The position numbers were made by a program, and so were the translations under genes. Of a DNA stretch of 32,192 nucleotides, positions 5,604 to 13,711 are shown one piece after another. The notes below the pieces were generated by a model. The model was not told where the DNA came from and made no database searches. It saw only the letters and a list, made by a program, of their open reading frames with translations. The stretch is from a virus. The stretch lies in IMG/VR virus record IMGVR_UViG_3300028840_002151, positions 1 to 32,192 of that record. One strand, written 5' to 3'. Every line of letters begins with the position of its first letter. Position 1 is the first letter of the stretch.

Positions 5604-6368
5604 ATGAAAAAATCTACTAAACCTAAGGAAGACATGGAAATCATTCCAAGACCTAACTGGTACGAGGGCAGGAGGAAGAACCCTAGGGTGGGCATAGCGG
5701 TAAGCAACATAGGAGCTATGTCCTCGGCATTCGTGAGGAGCATGATGGCAATAATGAGAGATAGCATGTTCAACGGGATTGTAATAGATTTTATACTGGA
5801 CGAGACCAAGCCACTGGACGATTCAAGGAACGTTACAGTTAAGGAGCTGATGGCGTGCGATCCCGACTACATATTCTTTGCTGATGCGGATATGACATTC
5901 CAGCCCCCGACAATACGCTGGCTATTGGAGCAGGGGAAGGACGTCATAACGGCGGTCTACTGTCAGAAGCAGCCGCCCCATTACCCAGTGCTGAGGATGT
6001 TCGACAAAGACGAGGGACACTACCAAGTGGTGAGGAGCTACCCGAAGGGGAAGGTGTTCACTGTCGACTCGTGCGGGGCGGGGGCATTGTTGGTGAAAGC
6101 TAGCGTGTTCAAGAAGCTTAAAAAACCATATTTCAAGTGGGATTACGAAAAGGGGATAAGCGAGGACATATACTTCTGCGAGAAGGTTAAGAAAGCTGGA
6201 TATGAGATATGGGTGGACGGCGGCGTGGAGTGTGGGCACATGGCGGATATGAGGCCGATAGAACCGAAAGACTTTTGGGGCGCTTATCTCAGGAATCTAA
6301 GTCTGACCGACAAGGAAACAATAAAGACATTCGACTTTAAACAGGAGGAACCTAAATTAACCAAATAA
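5604..6368 (+). CDS. GT-A fold glycosyltransferase
   Basis: TAAGGAGGTGAAATA precedes the ATG, an excellent site. The 254-aa protein has a nucleotide-sugar domain: RVGIAVSN at 28-35, the metal-binding DxD motif FFADADM (D94, D96), and GISEDIYFCEKVKKAGY at 184-200, whose ED pair is the usual catalytic-base region of family-2-like enzymes. The final helix ends EEPKLTK. No membrane segment or signal is seen, so it acts in the cytoplasm, perhaps on virion proteins or viral DNA. It differs from the TAGT-type enzyme at 836. Its 3' end carries the ribosome-binding site of the next gene. Confidence 0.85.
   Translation: MKKSTKPKEDMEIIPRPNWYEGRRKNPRVGIAVSNIGAMSSAFVRSMMAIMRDSMFNGIVIDFILDETKPLDDSRNVTVKELMACDPDYIFFADADMTFQPPTIRWLLEQGKDVITAVYCQKQPPHYPVLRMFDKDEGHYQVVRSYPKGKVFTVDSCGAGALLVKASVFKKLKKPYFKWDYEKGISEDIYFCEKVKKAGYEIWVDGGVECGHMADMRPIEPKDFWGAYLRNLSLTDKETIKTFDFKQEEPKLTK
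6343..6348 (+). promoter_or_regulatory. Shine-Dalgarno AGGAGG that fixes an ATT start
   Basis: AGGAGG inside the end of the glycosyltransferase gene is followed seven bases later by ATT at 6356. An in-frame stop (TAA 6353-6355) sits just before that ATT, and no ATG, GTG or TTG follows until near the end of the frame. Confidence 0.65.
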
Positions 6369-6682
6369 AATTTAGTCATGACTACATAAAGCTGGTTGGC
6401 TGTCCAACGTCTGCTGTCTTACTGGCGATATTCAAGACACACTATAATAAGCTAAGAAAGGATTTCATAGAGTTCGACACCGCGTATGTAGAATGGGATG
6501 AAAAGAAGAAGGACTTTGTCAATGGCAACTATCCACTACCGAAAACAGATTTATTAGTTTTACTACTGCAGGATACGGAAGGGCTATTTACAACAATCCG
6601 CAGATGGACCGAAAAAAAGGAAGAGTATTATAGTTCAAAAGTTGGGGAGAAGTTTGATATAGTGATGACAAGAAAACAGTAA
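6356..6682 (+). CDS. Hypothetical protein with an ATT start codon (108 aa)
   Basis: This frame is invisible to searches limited to ATG/GTG/TTG. It begins ATT AAC CAA ATA after an ideally spaced AGGAGG and runs to TAA at 6680. The product (M/I)NQIKFSHDYIKLVGC has a mixed alpha/beta look, an acidic middle (FIEFDTAYVEWDEK), and FTTIRRWTEKKEEYY near residues 78-92. It gives me the impression of a conserved archaeal/viral small protein family, but I cannot name one. It overlaps the glycosyltransferase by 13 nt, implying coupled translation. The ATT start is inferred; a CTG at codon 13 is a poorer alternative. Confidence 0.75.
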   Translation: MNQIKFSHDYIKLVGCPTSAVLLAIFKTHYNKLRKDFIEFDTAYVEWDEKKKDFVNGNYPLPKTDLLVLLLQDTEGLFTTIRRWTEKKEEYYSSKVGEKFDIVMTRKQ

Positions 6683-6720
6683 TCTTTATTAATAAGTAAC
6701 CGTAAAACTAGCAATTAAAT

Positions 6721-6746
6721 CTAGTATGGTCTTAGGATAATACTAG
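6721..6746. repeat. Inverted repeat, operator or terminator candidate
   Basis: CTAGTAT (6721-6727) and ATACTAG (6740-6746) form perfect 7-bp arms around 12 nt. It lies in the only gap between the 108-aa gene and the portal gene, directly upstream of the portal TATA box. A regulator site is the simplest reading; a weak terminator followed by GGGTTTTCC is possible. Confidence 0.45.
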
Positions 6747-6752
6747 GGTTTT

Positions 6753-6761
6753 CCTTTATAC
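6753..6761 (+). promoter_or_regulatory. TATA-box promoter, leaderless, for the portal/head operon
   Basis: CCTTTATAC is about 27 nt upstream of ATG 6785 and no Shine-Dalgarno precedes the ATG, so a leaderless late transcript for the structural genes is likely. Confidence 0.6.
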
Positions 6762-6784
6762 AATACTGGAGTGGTCTTACGCTA

Positions 6785-9115
6785 ATGGCACTAACTCACG
6801 AGGAGAAGCGTAGGGCAGATTATAAAAGTTTAATGTCTGGAGTAGAGGAGAAGATCACTCCTGCTAAGCCTTCTGCTATGGCTGGAGCATTACTGAAGCC
6901 ACCCCTATCCACCCACCAACTTGGAGGAATACCCAAACCCACACGAACCATGCCCGATGTCCTTCAAGCTTTTGACCAGTCTGCGCTATATAAAGCGGTT
7001 ATACCTGAGTGGTTGTATAAGCCGATATTCGGGAAGCCGAGGAATGTCAACGTGCCTGAGATGAGGCGACTGGCCAAAACTCCCCAGATAGCGATGTGTG
7101 TTAACACGATAATAAACGAGGTTACTTCTATTCCTTGGGAGATACAGCCCAAGGATCCCAATAACTATTCGCAGGCGCATATAGACGAGGTAACCGAGTT
7201 CCTGAAAGACCCCAACAGGAACAAGGAGAACTTCAAGCTTATTCTGAGGCAGTTGGTACAGGACGTTCTGGAGATTGACGCCGCGGTCTTGGTGAAGATT
7301 TACGACTACAGCAGCTATTATGAGGACCCTGAGACTGGGATGTGGTTCCTGAAGCCTTTGGGTATGAGGAAGCTTGTAGGGATAAAGCCTTACGACGGGA
7401 TCAATTTCACGGCGAACCCAGACAGCTACGGGATTCTGCCCGAACAGATGGCGTATTGGCAGTACTCGTGGGCGACTTACCAAAGGCCAACGGCGTTTGC
7501 GAGGGACGAAATCGTGTATATGCTCCAGTATCCGCAGACCACTAGCGGAGTTTACGGGAGAAGCCCCGTCGAGTTGCTGATGGACATTGCCCAGGCGCTT
7601 TTATATTCGGTGAACTATCAGAAGGAGTTTTATGACTCCAATGCTATCCCCCAAGGGATTCTATCGGTTTTAGATGCTTCGGATTCTCATATAAAAGCTA
7701 TGCGAGCGCGCTGGGACGATTATCTGCTCAGGACGGACGAGTTTGGAAATAAAAGACGGTATTTCCACAAGATTCCGATAACCAACCAGGATACGAAATT
7801 TACATCCATAACATTATCTCCAGTAGAGTTACAAGTTCTTGAGAGCCAAAAGATATGGCTTGATATTGTAATGGCTGTTTTCAACATTACCCCCTCTGAG
7901 CTAGGGTTTACACAAGATGTGAACAGGGCTACGGATTTGAGCCAGACCGAGGCGTTCAAGAGGAAGGCTGTCAGGCCGATACTGGAACTGCTGAAATTCC
8001 ACATTAACACCGAGATTATATCGGAATTCCAGTATGACGACATAGAGTTCAACTTTGTCGAAGAGGACATGGTGGACATAAGAAGGAAGAAGGAGATAGC
8101 GTGGCAGGAATTAAAGCTGAAGGTTACAACCCCTAATGAATACAGGGAGAAATTCGGGAAGGACGAGAACGAGAAAGCTCCTTTGGAGTGGGGCGACGAA
8201 CCAGTGGGGGCGGGGAGCATAGGCGCAGAGATAGGACAGAGTATGGACGAAGCATTTAGCGAATTATCACCGAATGATGAATCCCCAAAACCCCCCGCAG
8301 GATTCAGAAGCTGGGAAGAAGCTATAGAGGAGTTTGAGAAGAAAGCCATAACGACAACGACTGGCGGCGCTGGAACTCCAGGCTCAGCGTTGGCTGTCTC
8401 AGGAAGCTACGGAGGAGTTTACCCAACGATTCCGAACACCACGGAGAGGAAACTTGCCAAGATAATAAGCTCGTGGCTCAACGGGAGGCTGATGGAGATT
8501 ATGAAAGACCTCAAGCACCAAGTTGACGTGCAGGGAAAGGCACTGGATAGAAACATTCTTGAAAAGGTAATAGAGAGAGTAACGTCTTTCTTGAGGCCAA
8601 GCGACACTATGAGGATGGAGATAGCTGAAGTAGCTAGAACTGGGTATATGTATGGGCATGAAGCCGCAGAAAAGGCTCTTAACATGAACGTCGAACCCGA
8701 CACCAAGATGCTAACCCAGATTCAGAACATGATGCTTAATGATGTCGTTGGGATGACCGACGACATAGCCAAGAACGTCAGACGGGTTCTTAATGACGGT
8801 TATATGAAAGGCGAGTCCATCAGGGATCTAGCCAATAGAATCAAAGGCGTGTTTGAGGGACTTACCGAGGCACGGTCTAAGATGATAGCGAGGACAACGC
8901 TCGTCAAAGCCGCGAATCAGGGGAGGGTTGAGGCCTATAAGGACAGTGGAGTGGTTCAAAAGCTTGAATGGATAACAGCTAAGGATAATAGGGTATGCAA
9001 GGAGCATTGTAAGAAACTGGATGGAAAAGTATTTGGAATCAAAGATGCACCGAGGCCGGTCATAGACACGCACCCGAATTGCAGGTGCATGCTAATACCA
9101 TATTTTGAAAAATGA
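6785..9115 (+). CDS. Portal protein fused to MuF-type head morphogenesis domain
   Basis: The 776-aa protein joins two modules. Residues about 70-470 are a portal: MRRLAKTPQIAMCVNTII, the YWQYSW region, an YGRSPVELL helix start, and QEFYDSNAIPQG-like sequence. Portals form the 12-fold ring through which terminase pumps DNA. Residues about 625-774 are a MuF/SPP1 gp7-like domain with the hallmark ARTTLVKAANQGR helix, then C-x3-C and HPNCRC at the end, a probable metal site. A low-complexity Gly/Thr/Pro linker (about 490-545) separates them. Fusions of this kind are known; MuF proteins are usually separate and enter the prohead with the scaffold. Confidence 0.92.
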   Translation: MALTHEEKRRADYKSLMSGVEEKITPAKPSAMAGALLKPPLSTHQLGGIPKPTRTMPDVLQAFDQSALYKAVIPEWLYKPIFGKPRNVNVPEMRRLAKTPQIAMCVNTIINEVTSIPWEIQPKDPNNYSQAHIDEVTEFLKDPNRNKENFKLILRQLVQDVLEIDAAVLVKIYDYSSYYEDPETGMWFLKPLGMRKLVGIKPYDGINFTANPDSYGILPEQMAYWQYSWATYQRPTAFARDEIVYMLQYPQTTSGVYGRSPVELLMDIAQALLYSVNYQKEFYDSNAIPQGILSVLDASDSHIKAMRARWDDYLLRTDEFGNKRRYFHKIPITNQDTKFTSITLSPVELQVLESQKIWLDIVMAVFNITPSELGFTQDVNRATDLSQTEAFKRKAVRPILELLKFHINTEIISEFQYDDIEFNFVEEDMVDIRRKKEIAWQELKLKVTTPNEYREKFGKDENEKAPLEWGDEPVGAGSIGAEIGQSMDEAFSELSPNDESPKPPAGFRSWEEAIEEFEKKAITTTTGGAGTPGSALAVSGSYGGVYPTIPNTTERKLAKIISSWLNGRLMEIMKDLKHQVDVQGKALDRNILEKVIERVTSFLRPSDTMRMEIAEVARTGYMYGHEAAEKALNMNVEPDTKMLTQIQNMMLNDVVGMTDDIAKNVRRVLNDGYMKGESIRDLANRIKGVFEGLTEARSKMIARTTLVKAANQGRVEAYKDSGVVQKLEWITAKDNRVCKEHCKKLDGKVFGIKDAPRPVIDTHPNCRCMLIPYFEK

Positions 9116-9134
9116 AAAAGAAGTGTAGAAAGAA

Positions 9135-9380
9135 ATGATATTCGACTTAAGATGGGAGGATTTTCAAAGATTGATGGCAGGAGCAATGATACTTTATATA
9201 GAAGGTAATCTCGATATTGTAATGTATAAGTCGGCTGACGGAATATGGTTAAGGTGCTTGAAAATGTTTGCAGATGAGGAGGAAATGATTACATTCAAAG
9301 TTACTTACCTCAGGGACGATAACTCGGTCAAAGTACTGAACGCTGAGAAAGATATTACATTGAAAATTTCAACTTACTAA
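9135..9380 (+). CDS. Hypothetical 81-aa protein between portal and head genes
   Basis: The product is acidic and predicted mostly beta: IFDLRWEDFQRLMAG, then alternating strands LYIEGNLDIVMYKS and ITFKVTYLRDD. No Shine-Dalgarno stands before ATG 9135. It may be a small head-associated protein, since it lies in the head module, but no family is recognised. Confidence 0.6.
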   Translation: MIFDLRWEDFQRLMAGAMILYIEGNLDIVMYKSADGIWLRCLKMFADEEEMITFKVTYLRDDNSVKVLNAEKDITLKISTY

Positions 9381-9388
9381 ACTGAATA

Positions 9389-10105
9389 ATGGCACTACCA
9401 AAAAGCACCGTTGATAGAGAGCGTAAGAAATTCGTGACTGATGATAGTGGCGACACGGCAGTAAGAATTAAAAGCCCTGATACTATCACCGTAGATGCCA
9501 CAGGACAAGGGGATGTCCCAACAACGTTAGATGGGGAAAAAATACAAATTACTGATGGACTTGTAGCAGGACAATTAAGATTAGACAGGGCTACGGAAGG
9601 AGTACCTATACTTGACTATTCTCACCACGAGATACATAATGGAAATCATTTCTATGTCGCTGGGACTCAGGATATAGCTAACAATGCTAATCTAGACTTT
9701 TTATGGGTATGCCCAAATACGGATAAGTGGGCGCATGCTCTTTGGGAATTGGACTCGGAAGTAGAAATGACTATGAGCTTGTATGAGGATGTTATTACTT
9801 CTGATAATGGTACTTCCAAGACGGTATTTAACAATAATCGTAATTCAGAAACAACAGCAACCGTATTAGCATATACCACTCCTACTCTAAATAGTGGCTC
9901 ATTAGGGGATGGTTCTGACGGAGGGACGCTAGTATGGCAAAAGACGATTGGTTCTGGGAAGAAACTAGGTGGGCAAGGTAGTAGAGATCACGAGTTCGTA
10001 GGTAAGAGAAACACGAAATATTGGTTCAGGATAGCTAATTCGAGTGGCAATACTGGATGGATTAACTATGACTTTTATTGGTATGAACTTGTAGATATAA
10101 ATTGA
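9389..10105 (+). CDS. Virion structural protein, beta-sandwich type (238 aa)
   Basis: The first 50 residues (MALPKSTVDRERKKFVTDDSGDTAVRI) match a start I recognise from many tailed-virus virion proteins. They are followed by EIHNGNHFYVAG, NNANLDFLWVCPNT, an NNNRNSE loop near 148-154, and a C-terminal strand pair INYDFYWYELVD. That set belongs to a common structural/decoration family with a jelly-roll-like C-terminal domain. It probably decorates the capsid or tail. Asn and Gly are frequent and cysteine is nearly absent, fitting an exposed protein. Confidence 0.7.
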   Translation: MALPKSTVDRERKKFVTDDSGDTAVRIKSPDTITVDATGQGDVPTTLDGEKIQITDGLVAGQLRLDRATEGVPILDYSHHEIHNGNHFYVAGTQDIANNANLDFLWVCPNTDKWAHALWELDSEVEMTMSLYEDVITSDNGTSKTVFNNNRNSETTATVLAYTTPTLNSGSLGDGSDGGTLVWQKTIGSGKKLGGQGSRDHEFVGKRNTKYWFRIANSSGNTGWINYDFYWYELVDIN

Positions 10106-10119
10106 ATGGAGGACGCATA

Positions 10120-10329
10120 ATGTATAGAACATTTAAAATTGAAGATGAGAGCGGAGATAAATATGAGTTTAATATTTATCCCTCTCAGAATAATTTAATA
10201 GAAATAGTGAATGATGAGATTAATATGACTCTTGATACAAAGAAAAATTTGCTGGAAATGATTAGCTATGTCAATCGTTTTATGTCTGGGAACACGATTT
10301 GCAAACTGGATGTGGATGAGGAAGAGTAA
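10120..10329 (+). CDS. Hypothetical 69-aa acidic protein
   Basis: GGAGG at 10108-10112 is seven bases before ATG 10120, which I take as the start. An earlier in-frame ATG at 10102 lies upstream of that site. The product MYRTFKIEDESGDKYEFNIYP reads as two beta strands followed by two helices (LDTKKNLLEMISYVNRFMSG), ending in an acidic KLDVDEEE tail. Function unknown; it could be a small head chaperone. Confidence 0.65.
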   Translation: MYRTFKIEDESGDKYEFNIYPSQNNLIEIVNDEINMTLDTKKNLLEMISYVNRFMSGNTICKLDVDEEE

Positions 10330-10338
10330 TCTTTATTA
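10325..10338. repeat. 14-bp element AGTAATCTTTATTA, also at 6678-6691
   Basis: The same 14 bases overlap the stop codon of the gene ending at 6682 and of the gene ending at 10329, both just before a new head gene. The T-rich core could be a terminator, and at 10331 CTTTATTA could be a weak TATA box about 30 nt before ATG 10367. Confidence 0.4.
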
Positions 10339-10366
10339 CAACTGAAAATTAAATAAGGTCGGAAAA

Positions 10367-11407
10367 ATGCCTCTAAAACCAAAGTATGAGAAAATCAAGA
10401 GAGCCATGATATCAAAGTATGGCAAAAAGAAAGGCGAGCAGGTATTTTATGCATGGTGCAATAAAGAAGGGGTAAATCCAGATGTTAAGAGCATATTCGA
10501 CATTGCATCCGAGCCGCTGACATTTTTCACTGATGAGACAGCATTTTCTGAGATTAATACGAAGGGGGACAAGAAATACTACGTTACTGGTTATATCTCA
10601 ACCTCTGATTTAGATTCTGTTAATGATATAGTAACTAAGGAATGTTTGATGGATATGGTTAAGCAGCTAAAGAGCAGGACCATAAAACTTGATATAGAAC
10701 ACGAGGCCTATAGGAAAGACCCGACCATTGTTCCAATAGGGAAGATAACCGAGGCCAAGCTCGACGAGAAGGGGATATGGATTAAAGCAGAGTTGAACAG
10801 GCACAGCTCTAGGTTCAAGGAGGTATGGGGGAGCATACAAGAGAAAATGCTGGACGCGTTTTCGATCACATTTAAGCCCTTGCAACATATTGACAAGGAG
10901 ATAAACGGCATTACGACGCGGATGTTGTATGCCATAAAGTTATTGAACGTCGCGCTGACGGGGAATCCAGCGAATGAGATGGCTACCATGACGGGGGCTT
11001 TTACAAAAAGCTTAGATTTAATCAAGGAGGATAAGAAAATGGCAAACGGAGATGAGGAAGAACAGCCAAAAGAGGGAGAGGAGCAGCCAGATACATCCGA
11101 GGCTAAGAAGTCAGCGGAGGAAGTAGAGGTTGTGGAAAAGAAAGACCTCAAGTCTTTGAGTGAGACTATTGAATCGCTCAAAGAGGAGGTCAACGGGATA
11201 AAAGAGAGTATCGAGAAGCAGACAGAGACCAAGGACGTAAAGGAGAAATTGGAGGCAGATATCAAGGTTTTGACTGATGAACTAGCCGATATCAAGAAAA
11301 AGCTCGCGGAGCCAGTGATAAAGGCCACTGCCCCAGACACGTTCAGGGAGAAGAAGGGAGTCGCAGTGAAAGAAGACGCACAAGGAATGTTAAGCCTTGT
11401 CAGATAA
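10367..11407 (+). CDS. Prohead protease fused to a scaffold-like domain
   Basis: The 346-aa product has three parts. Residues 1-42 are a basic helical segment (KYEKIKRAMISKYGKKKGEQVFYAWC). Residues 70-215 are an HK97-type prohead protease: the catalytic His in LDIEHE (H112), the nucleophile in DAFSITF (S166), and the closing ALTGNPAN motif. Residues 225-346 are an acidic spacer (DEEEQPKEGEEQP) and then a long coiled coil of scaffold type (about 250-318). The protease should trim scaffold and capsid N-termini during maturation. Order protease-scaffold-capsid matches many siphoviruses. Confidence 0.88.
   Translation: MPLKPKYEKIKRAMISKYGKKKGEQVFYAWCNKEGVNPDVKSIFDIASEPLTFFTDETAFSEINTKGDKKYYVTGYISTSDLDSVNDIVTKECLMDMVKQLKSRTIKLDIEHEAYRKDPTIVPIGKITEAKLDEKGIWIKAELNRHSSRFKEVWGSIQEKMLDAFSITFKPLQHIDKEINGITTRMLYAIKLLNVALTGNPANEMATMTGAFTKSLDLIKEDKKMANGDEEEQPKEGEEQPDTSEAKKSAEEVEVVEKKDLKSLSETIESLKEEVNGIKESIEKQTETKDVKEKLEADIKVLTDELADIKKKLAEPVIKATAPDTFREKKGVAVKEDAQGMLSLVR
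11024..11030 (+). promoter_or_regulatory. Internal ribosome-binding site AAGGAGG for a nested scaffold
   Basis: AAGGAGG within the protease coding region is eight bases upstream of ATG 11039, which is in frame with the protease. It is as strong as the site used for the capsid gene (AAGGAGG at 11406-11412). Confidence 0.6.
11039..11407 (+). CDS. Nested scaffold protein (122 aa), in-frame start inside the protease gene
   Basis: This start would yield residues 225-346 of the protease-scaffold protein alone, beginning MANGDEEEQPKEG. The product is acidic with a coiled coil from about residue 25 to 95 (SLSETIESLKEEVNGIKES and following) and a basic C-terminal tail FREKKGVAVK that could bind the capsid protein. 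The layout equals the known lambda C/Nu3 arrangement, where most scaffold is made from an internal start. The strong ribosome-binding site is seen; translation is inferred. Confidence 0.6.
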   Translation: MANGDEEEQPKEGEEQPDTSEAKKSAEEVEVVEKKDLKSLSETIESLKEEVNGIKESIEKQTETKDVKEKLEADIKVLTDELADIKKKLAEPVIKATAPDTFREKKGVAVKEDAQGMLSLVR

Positions 11408-11420
11408 GGAGGAAAAGAAA

Positions 11421-12521
11421 ATGACAACAGATTTCGGAGATGGTGGAGGAGTTAATCCACAGATAGCCTATCATAACAGCTTTGGAGGGTTGGTGAATCA
11501 TGGGCAGTGTTATTCAGACCCCCTGGAAATCAAAACTGGCGATTACAGAGAGGAGCTTGGAAAAAGCTTTTTAGAAATGAGAGGTATTGAGGGGAAAGCC
11601 GTAACTGCCACATCAGGAGGTACTGGAACTGCTGGATATGCAATGATTCCTATTTATGTTGATCCACGGATTGTCGATATCACTAGGAAGTACACACCCC
11701 TGGTTGAGATAATCCCAAGGGTTGCAAACATGGGGACTACGGCGGATTTCAACAGGTTGGAAACAAAGGCAAGTGCAGTATTCGCTGGAGAAGATGCTGC
11801 ATTGAGTGAGCAGACAGATACATATGACAGGAGTTCACACCCCATAAAATATCTATACTCAGTTGGTAAGGTAACTGGACCCTCGCAGGCCGCGTATCCG
11901 TCCTATATTCTCGGTGGGTTTACCCAGTCAGCAGCACCAACAGCTAAGCAATTAGACGTTGTTGTTAAGACCAGGGCGCTGAGGGAATTGGAAGAAAATG
12001 CGATTGTTACGGGTTCGACTGGTACTACATCAACATGGTTTGACGGTTACCAGCAGCAGATTGGGACAACTAATACTGTTGACAAGAACACTGCTGCAGT
12101 ATCCTTGGATGATCTATATACGGCGGTTCAGTACGCGTTTGACGACGCAGGGAGGCCGAATATCGCTCCTTGTGGTTCCAGCGTGTTCACGGATATAGCT
12201 AACCTAATGATAGACCAGTTTAGGTACGGGCCAAAAGACCTGACCGCAGGGAAGTTACCTTGGGGCTATGAGACCATCCAGATTAATACAATGGTCGGGC
12301 AGATACCGATTCTCCCGTCTATGTATGAGAGCAATGTATCTGGGAGTAAGGCAATATATTTCATAGACCTGAATGAAACAGAAATGAGAGTGTTGCAGGA
12401 TGTAACATACGAGGAGTTAGCAAAGACAAACGACTCTGAGAAGTTCATGCTGAAAGTTTACGAGGCTTTGGTGTTGAAAGCTCCAGAGTTTTGTGCATCA
12501 GTTACGGAGATTTCAACTTAA
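11421..12521 (+). CDS. Major capsid protein, HK97 fold
   Basis: The 366-aa protein follows the protease/scaffold gene and a perfect AAGGAGG. An in-frame TTG at 11397 precedes that site and is not used in my reading. Recognisable parts include IPIYVDPRIVDITRKYTPLVEIIPRV (N-arm to E-loop region), an acidic E-loop (AGEDAALSEQTDTYDRS), the spine-helix region TRALRELEENAIVTG, and the P/A-domain strand LPSMYES. The first 50 residues may be removed by the protease. Cysteine is rare (three in all). The size is normal for a T=7 siphovirus capsid. Confidence 0.85.
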   Translation: MTTDFGDGGGVNPQIAYHNSFGGLVNHGQCYSDPLEIKTGDYREELGKSFLEMRGIEGKAVTATSGGTGTAGYAMIPIYVDPRIVDITRKYTPLVEIIPRVANMGTTADFNRLETKASAVFAGEDAALSEQTDTYDRSSHPIKYLYSVGKVTGPSQAAYPSYILGGFTQSAAPTAKQLDVVVKTRALRELEENAIVTGSTGTTSTWFDGYQQQIGTTNTVDKNTAAVSLDDLYTAVQYAFDDAGRPNIAPCGSSVFTDIANLMIDQFRYGPKDLTAGKLPWGYETIQINTMVGQIPILPSMYESNVSGSKAIYFIDLNETEMRVLQDVTYEELAKTNDSEKFMLKVYEALVLKAPEFCASVTEIST

Positions 12522-12557
12522 TCTCCACTTCTCTTATTTTTTAAGGAGATATAGAAA

Positions 12558-13547
12558 ATGGCAATCACAAGAGGATTGAGGAGGGTTGGAGGCGCAGGGG
12601 CAGCCCCACCATATGCACACGGCCCCTATGCATGGAGCGAACATATAACTTTTTCTAGTGGAGTTAGTGGAGCTAATACACCAGGAAACATCTGGTATGT
12701 TGACGGTGAGAATGGCACAAGCGGTGAAGATGGAAAGAGTTGGAGTAGTGCATTAGACACTATACAGGCAGCTGTAGATTTATCGGGTGATAATACTGCA
12801 GATGTGATATATGTCGCCCCACACAAATATACTGAGAATGTAATTATTGAAAGCCATGAAGGTCTGACAATACAAGCGATTATTCCAGGTTGGACTACGC
12901 GAGTTAGAGCTAGTGATGCAACAACTAAGTATGCTGGAACAGCGCCTTCAGTTAGTGGTTATTGCTTCCTGATATTGGATAGGAATGTCACGGTAGACGG
13001 ATTCTGCTGTGATGCTGACGGCGGATATGGTGGTGTTTACATAGGAGATGGTGGTGAAATTACAGCAACAGGCGGTTTGCCAGCCTCTAACAACAACAAT
13101 TCAGCTAATTCAACTGTTAAGAATTGTCTTATCAGGGCTGGAACGGCTGGTGTTACTTTGCATGGATGTTCCGATAACTGTTTGATAGAGAACAATGTAT
13201 TTTCGGAGCTGAAGGGAGTTGGTGTTGACATCCAAGCTGGGACTAATAGGACGAACCAAAGACCGATAATAACAAACAACACGTTCTTTGCTGGTTCAAG
13301 TTCGACCTATGGAATTGACGAGGATAACTCAGCAACGAATGTAGGGACAGTAGTACACGGTAATGTGTTTGCAGAGCGAGCAGGACAGTGGACACATGCT
13401 ATACGTTTCCAAGCTGCAGGTGTGCATTTCATAAGTGGTAATTATTTCATGTGTGATAATACATGGAGCGCACCAAGTACGAGCTGGATTGCAGGTAACT
13501 TTGGACCTAACGGAGCAGACGGCAGCGAAGTAGTATCGGAGGCTTAA
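12558..13547 (+). CDS. Parallel beta-helix virion protein (329 aa)
   Basis: GDNTADVIYVAPHKYTENV opens a pectate-lyase-like, right-handed beta-helix with repeating coils (NSTVKNCLIRAG, NCLIENNVFSEL, RPIITNNTFFAG, GTVVHGNVFAE), about residues 60-310. The N-terminal 50 residues are Gly/Ala/Pro-rich, like a virion-anchoring tail. Its place directly after the capsid gene suggests a head decoration or fibre rather than a tail spike. No catalytic acidic triad is evident. AAGGAGAT is the ribosome-binding site. Confidence 0.7.
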   Translation: MAITRGLRRVGGAGAAPPYAHGPYAWSEHITFSSGVSGANTPGNIWYVDGENGTSGEDGKSWSSALDTIQAAVDLSGDNTADVIYVAPHKYTENVIIESHEGLTIQAIIPGWTTRVRASDATTKYAGTAPSVSGYCFLILDRNVTVDGFCCDADGGYGGVYIGDGGEITATGGLPASNNNNSANSTVKNCLIRAGTAGVTLHGCSDNCLIENNVFSELKGVGVDIQAGTNRTNQRPIITNNTFFAGSSSTYGIDEDNSATNVGTVVHGNVFAERAGQWTHAIRFQAAGVHFISGNYFMCDNTWSAPSTSWIAGNFGPNGADGSEVVSEA

Positions 13548-13548
13548 A

Positions 13549-13686
13549 ATGGATGAGATAAATTTAGCCAAGCTAGAGCCTCTTGAGAGCTTGACGGATG
13601 AGGCTGCAAAAAAGTTAGGGATAACGAGAGAAAATGCAGACAACAAGAAAAAGGAGAAGCCCAAGAAAAAGGGGCTTCTTTCTTAA
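13549..13686 (+). CDS. Basic 45-aa peptide ending in a terminator hairpin
   Basis: CGGAGG, part of the previous gene, lies six bases before the ATG. The product MDEINLAKLEPLESLTDEAAKKLGI is helical, and its last 15 residues are Lys-rich (KKKEKPKKKGLLS). The Lys-coding tail doubles as an inverted repeat (see the terminator at 13655). It could be a small head or connector helper; function unknown. Confidence 0.55.
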   Translation: MDEINLAKLEPLESLTDEAAKKLGITRENADNKKKEKPKKKGLLS

Positions 13687-13700
13687 TTTTTAATATAAGG
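13655..13700 (+). terminator. Hairpin-plus-T-tract terminator
   Basis: AGAAGCCC (13655-13662) pairs with GGGCTTCT (13672-13679) around a 9-nt A-rich loop, followed by TTCTTAATTTTTAATAT. The stem sits in the end of the 45-aa gene. It could thin out transcription after the capsid and beta-helix genes. Confidence 0.5.
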
Positions 13701-13711
13701 AGGAATGAAAA

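Noticed and set aside
10708-11427. 239-codon minus-strand frame opposite the protease/scaffold gene
   Set aside because: A Ser/Phe-rich shadow produced by Glu/Lys codons of the coiled coil. The forward protease motifs are clear.
12558-13547. Reading the beta-helix protein as a pectate lyase or depolymerase
   Set aside because: No acidic catalytic cluster or lyase signature is visible; location after the capsid gene favours decoration.
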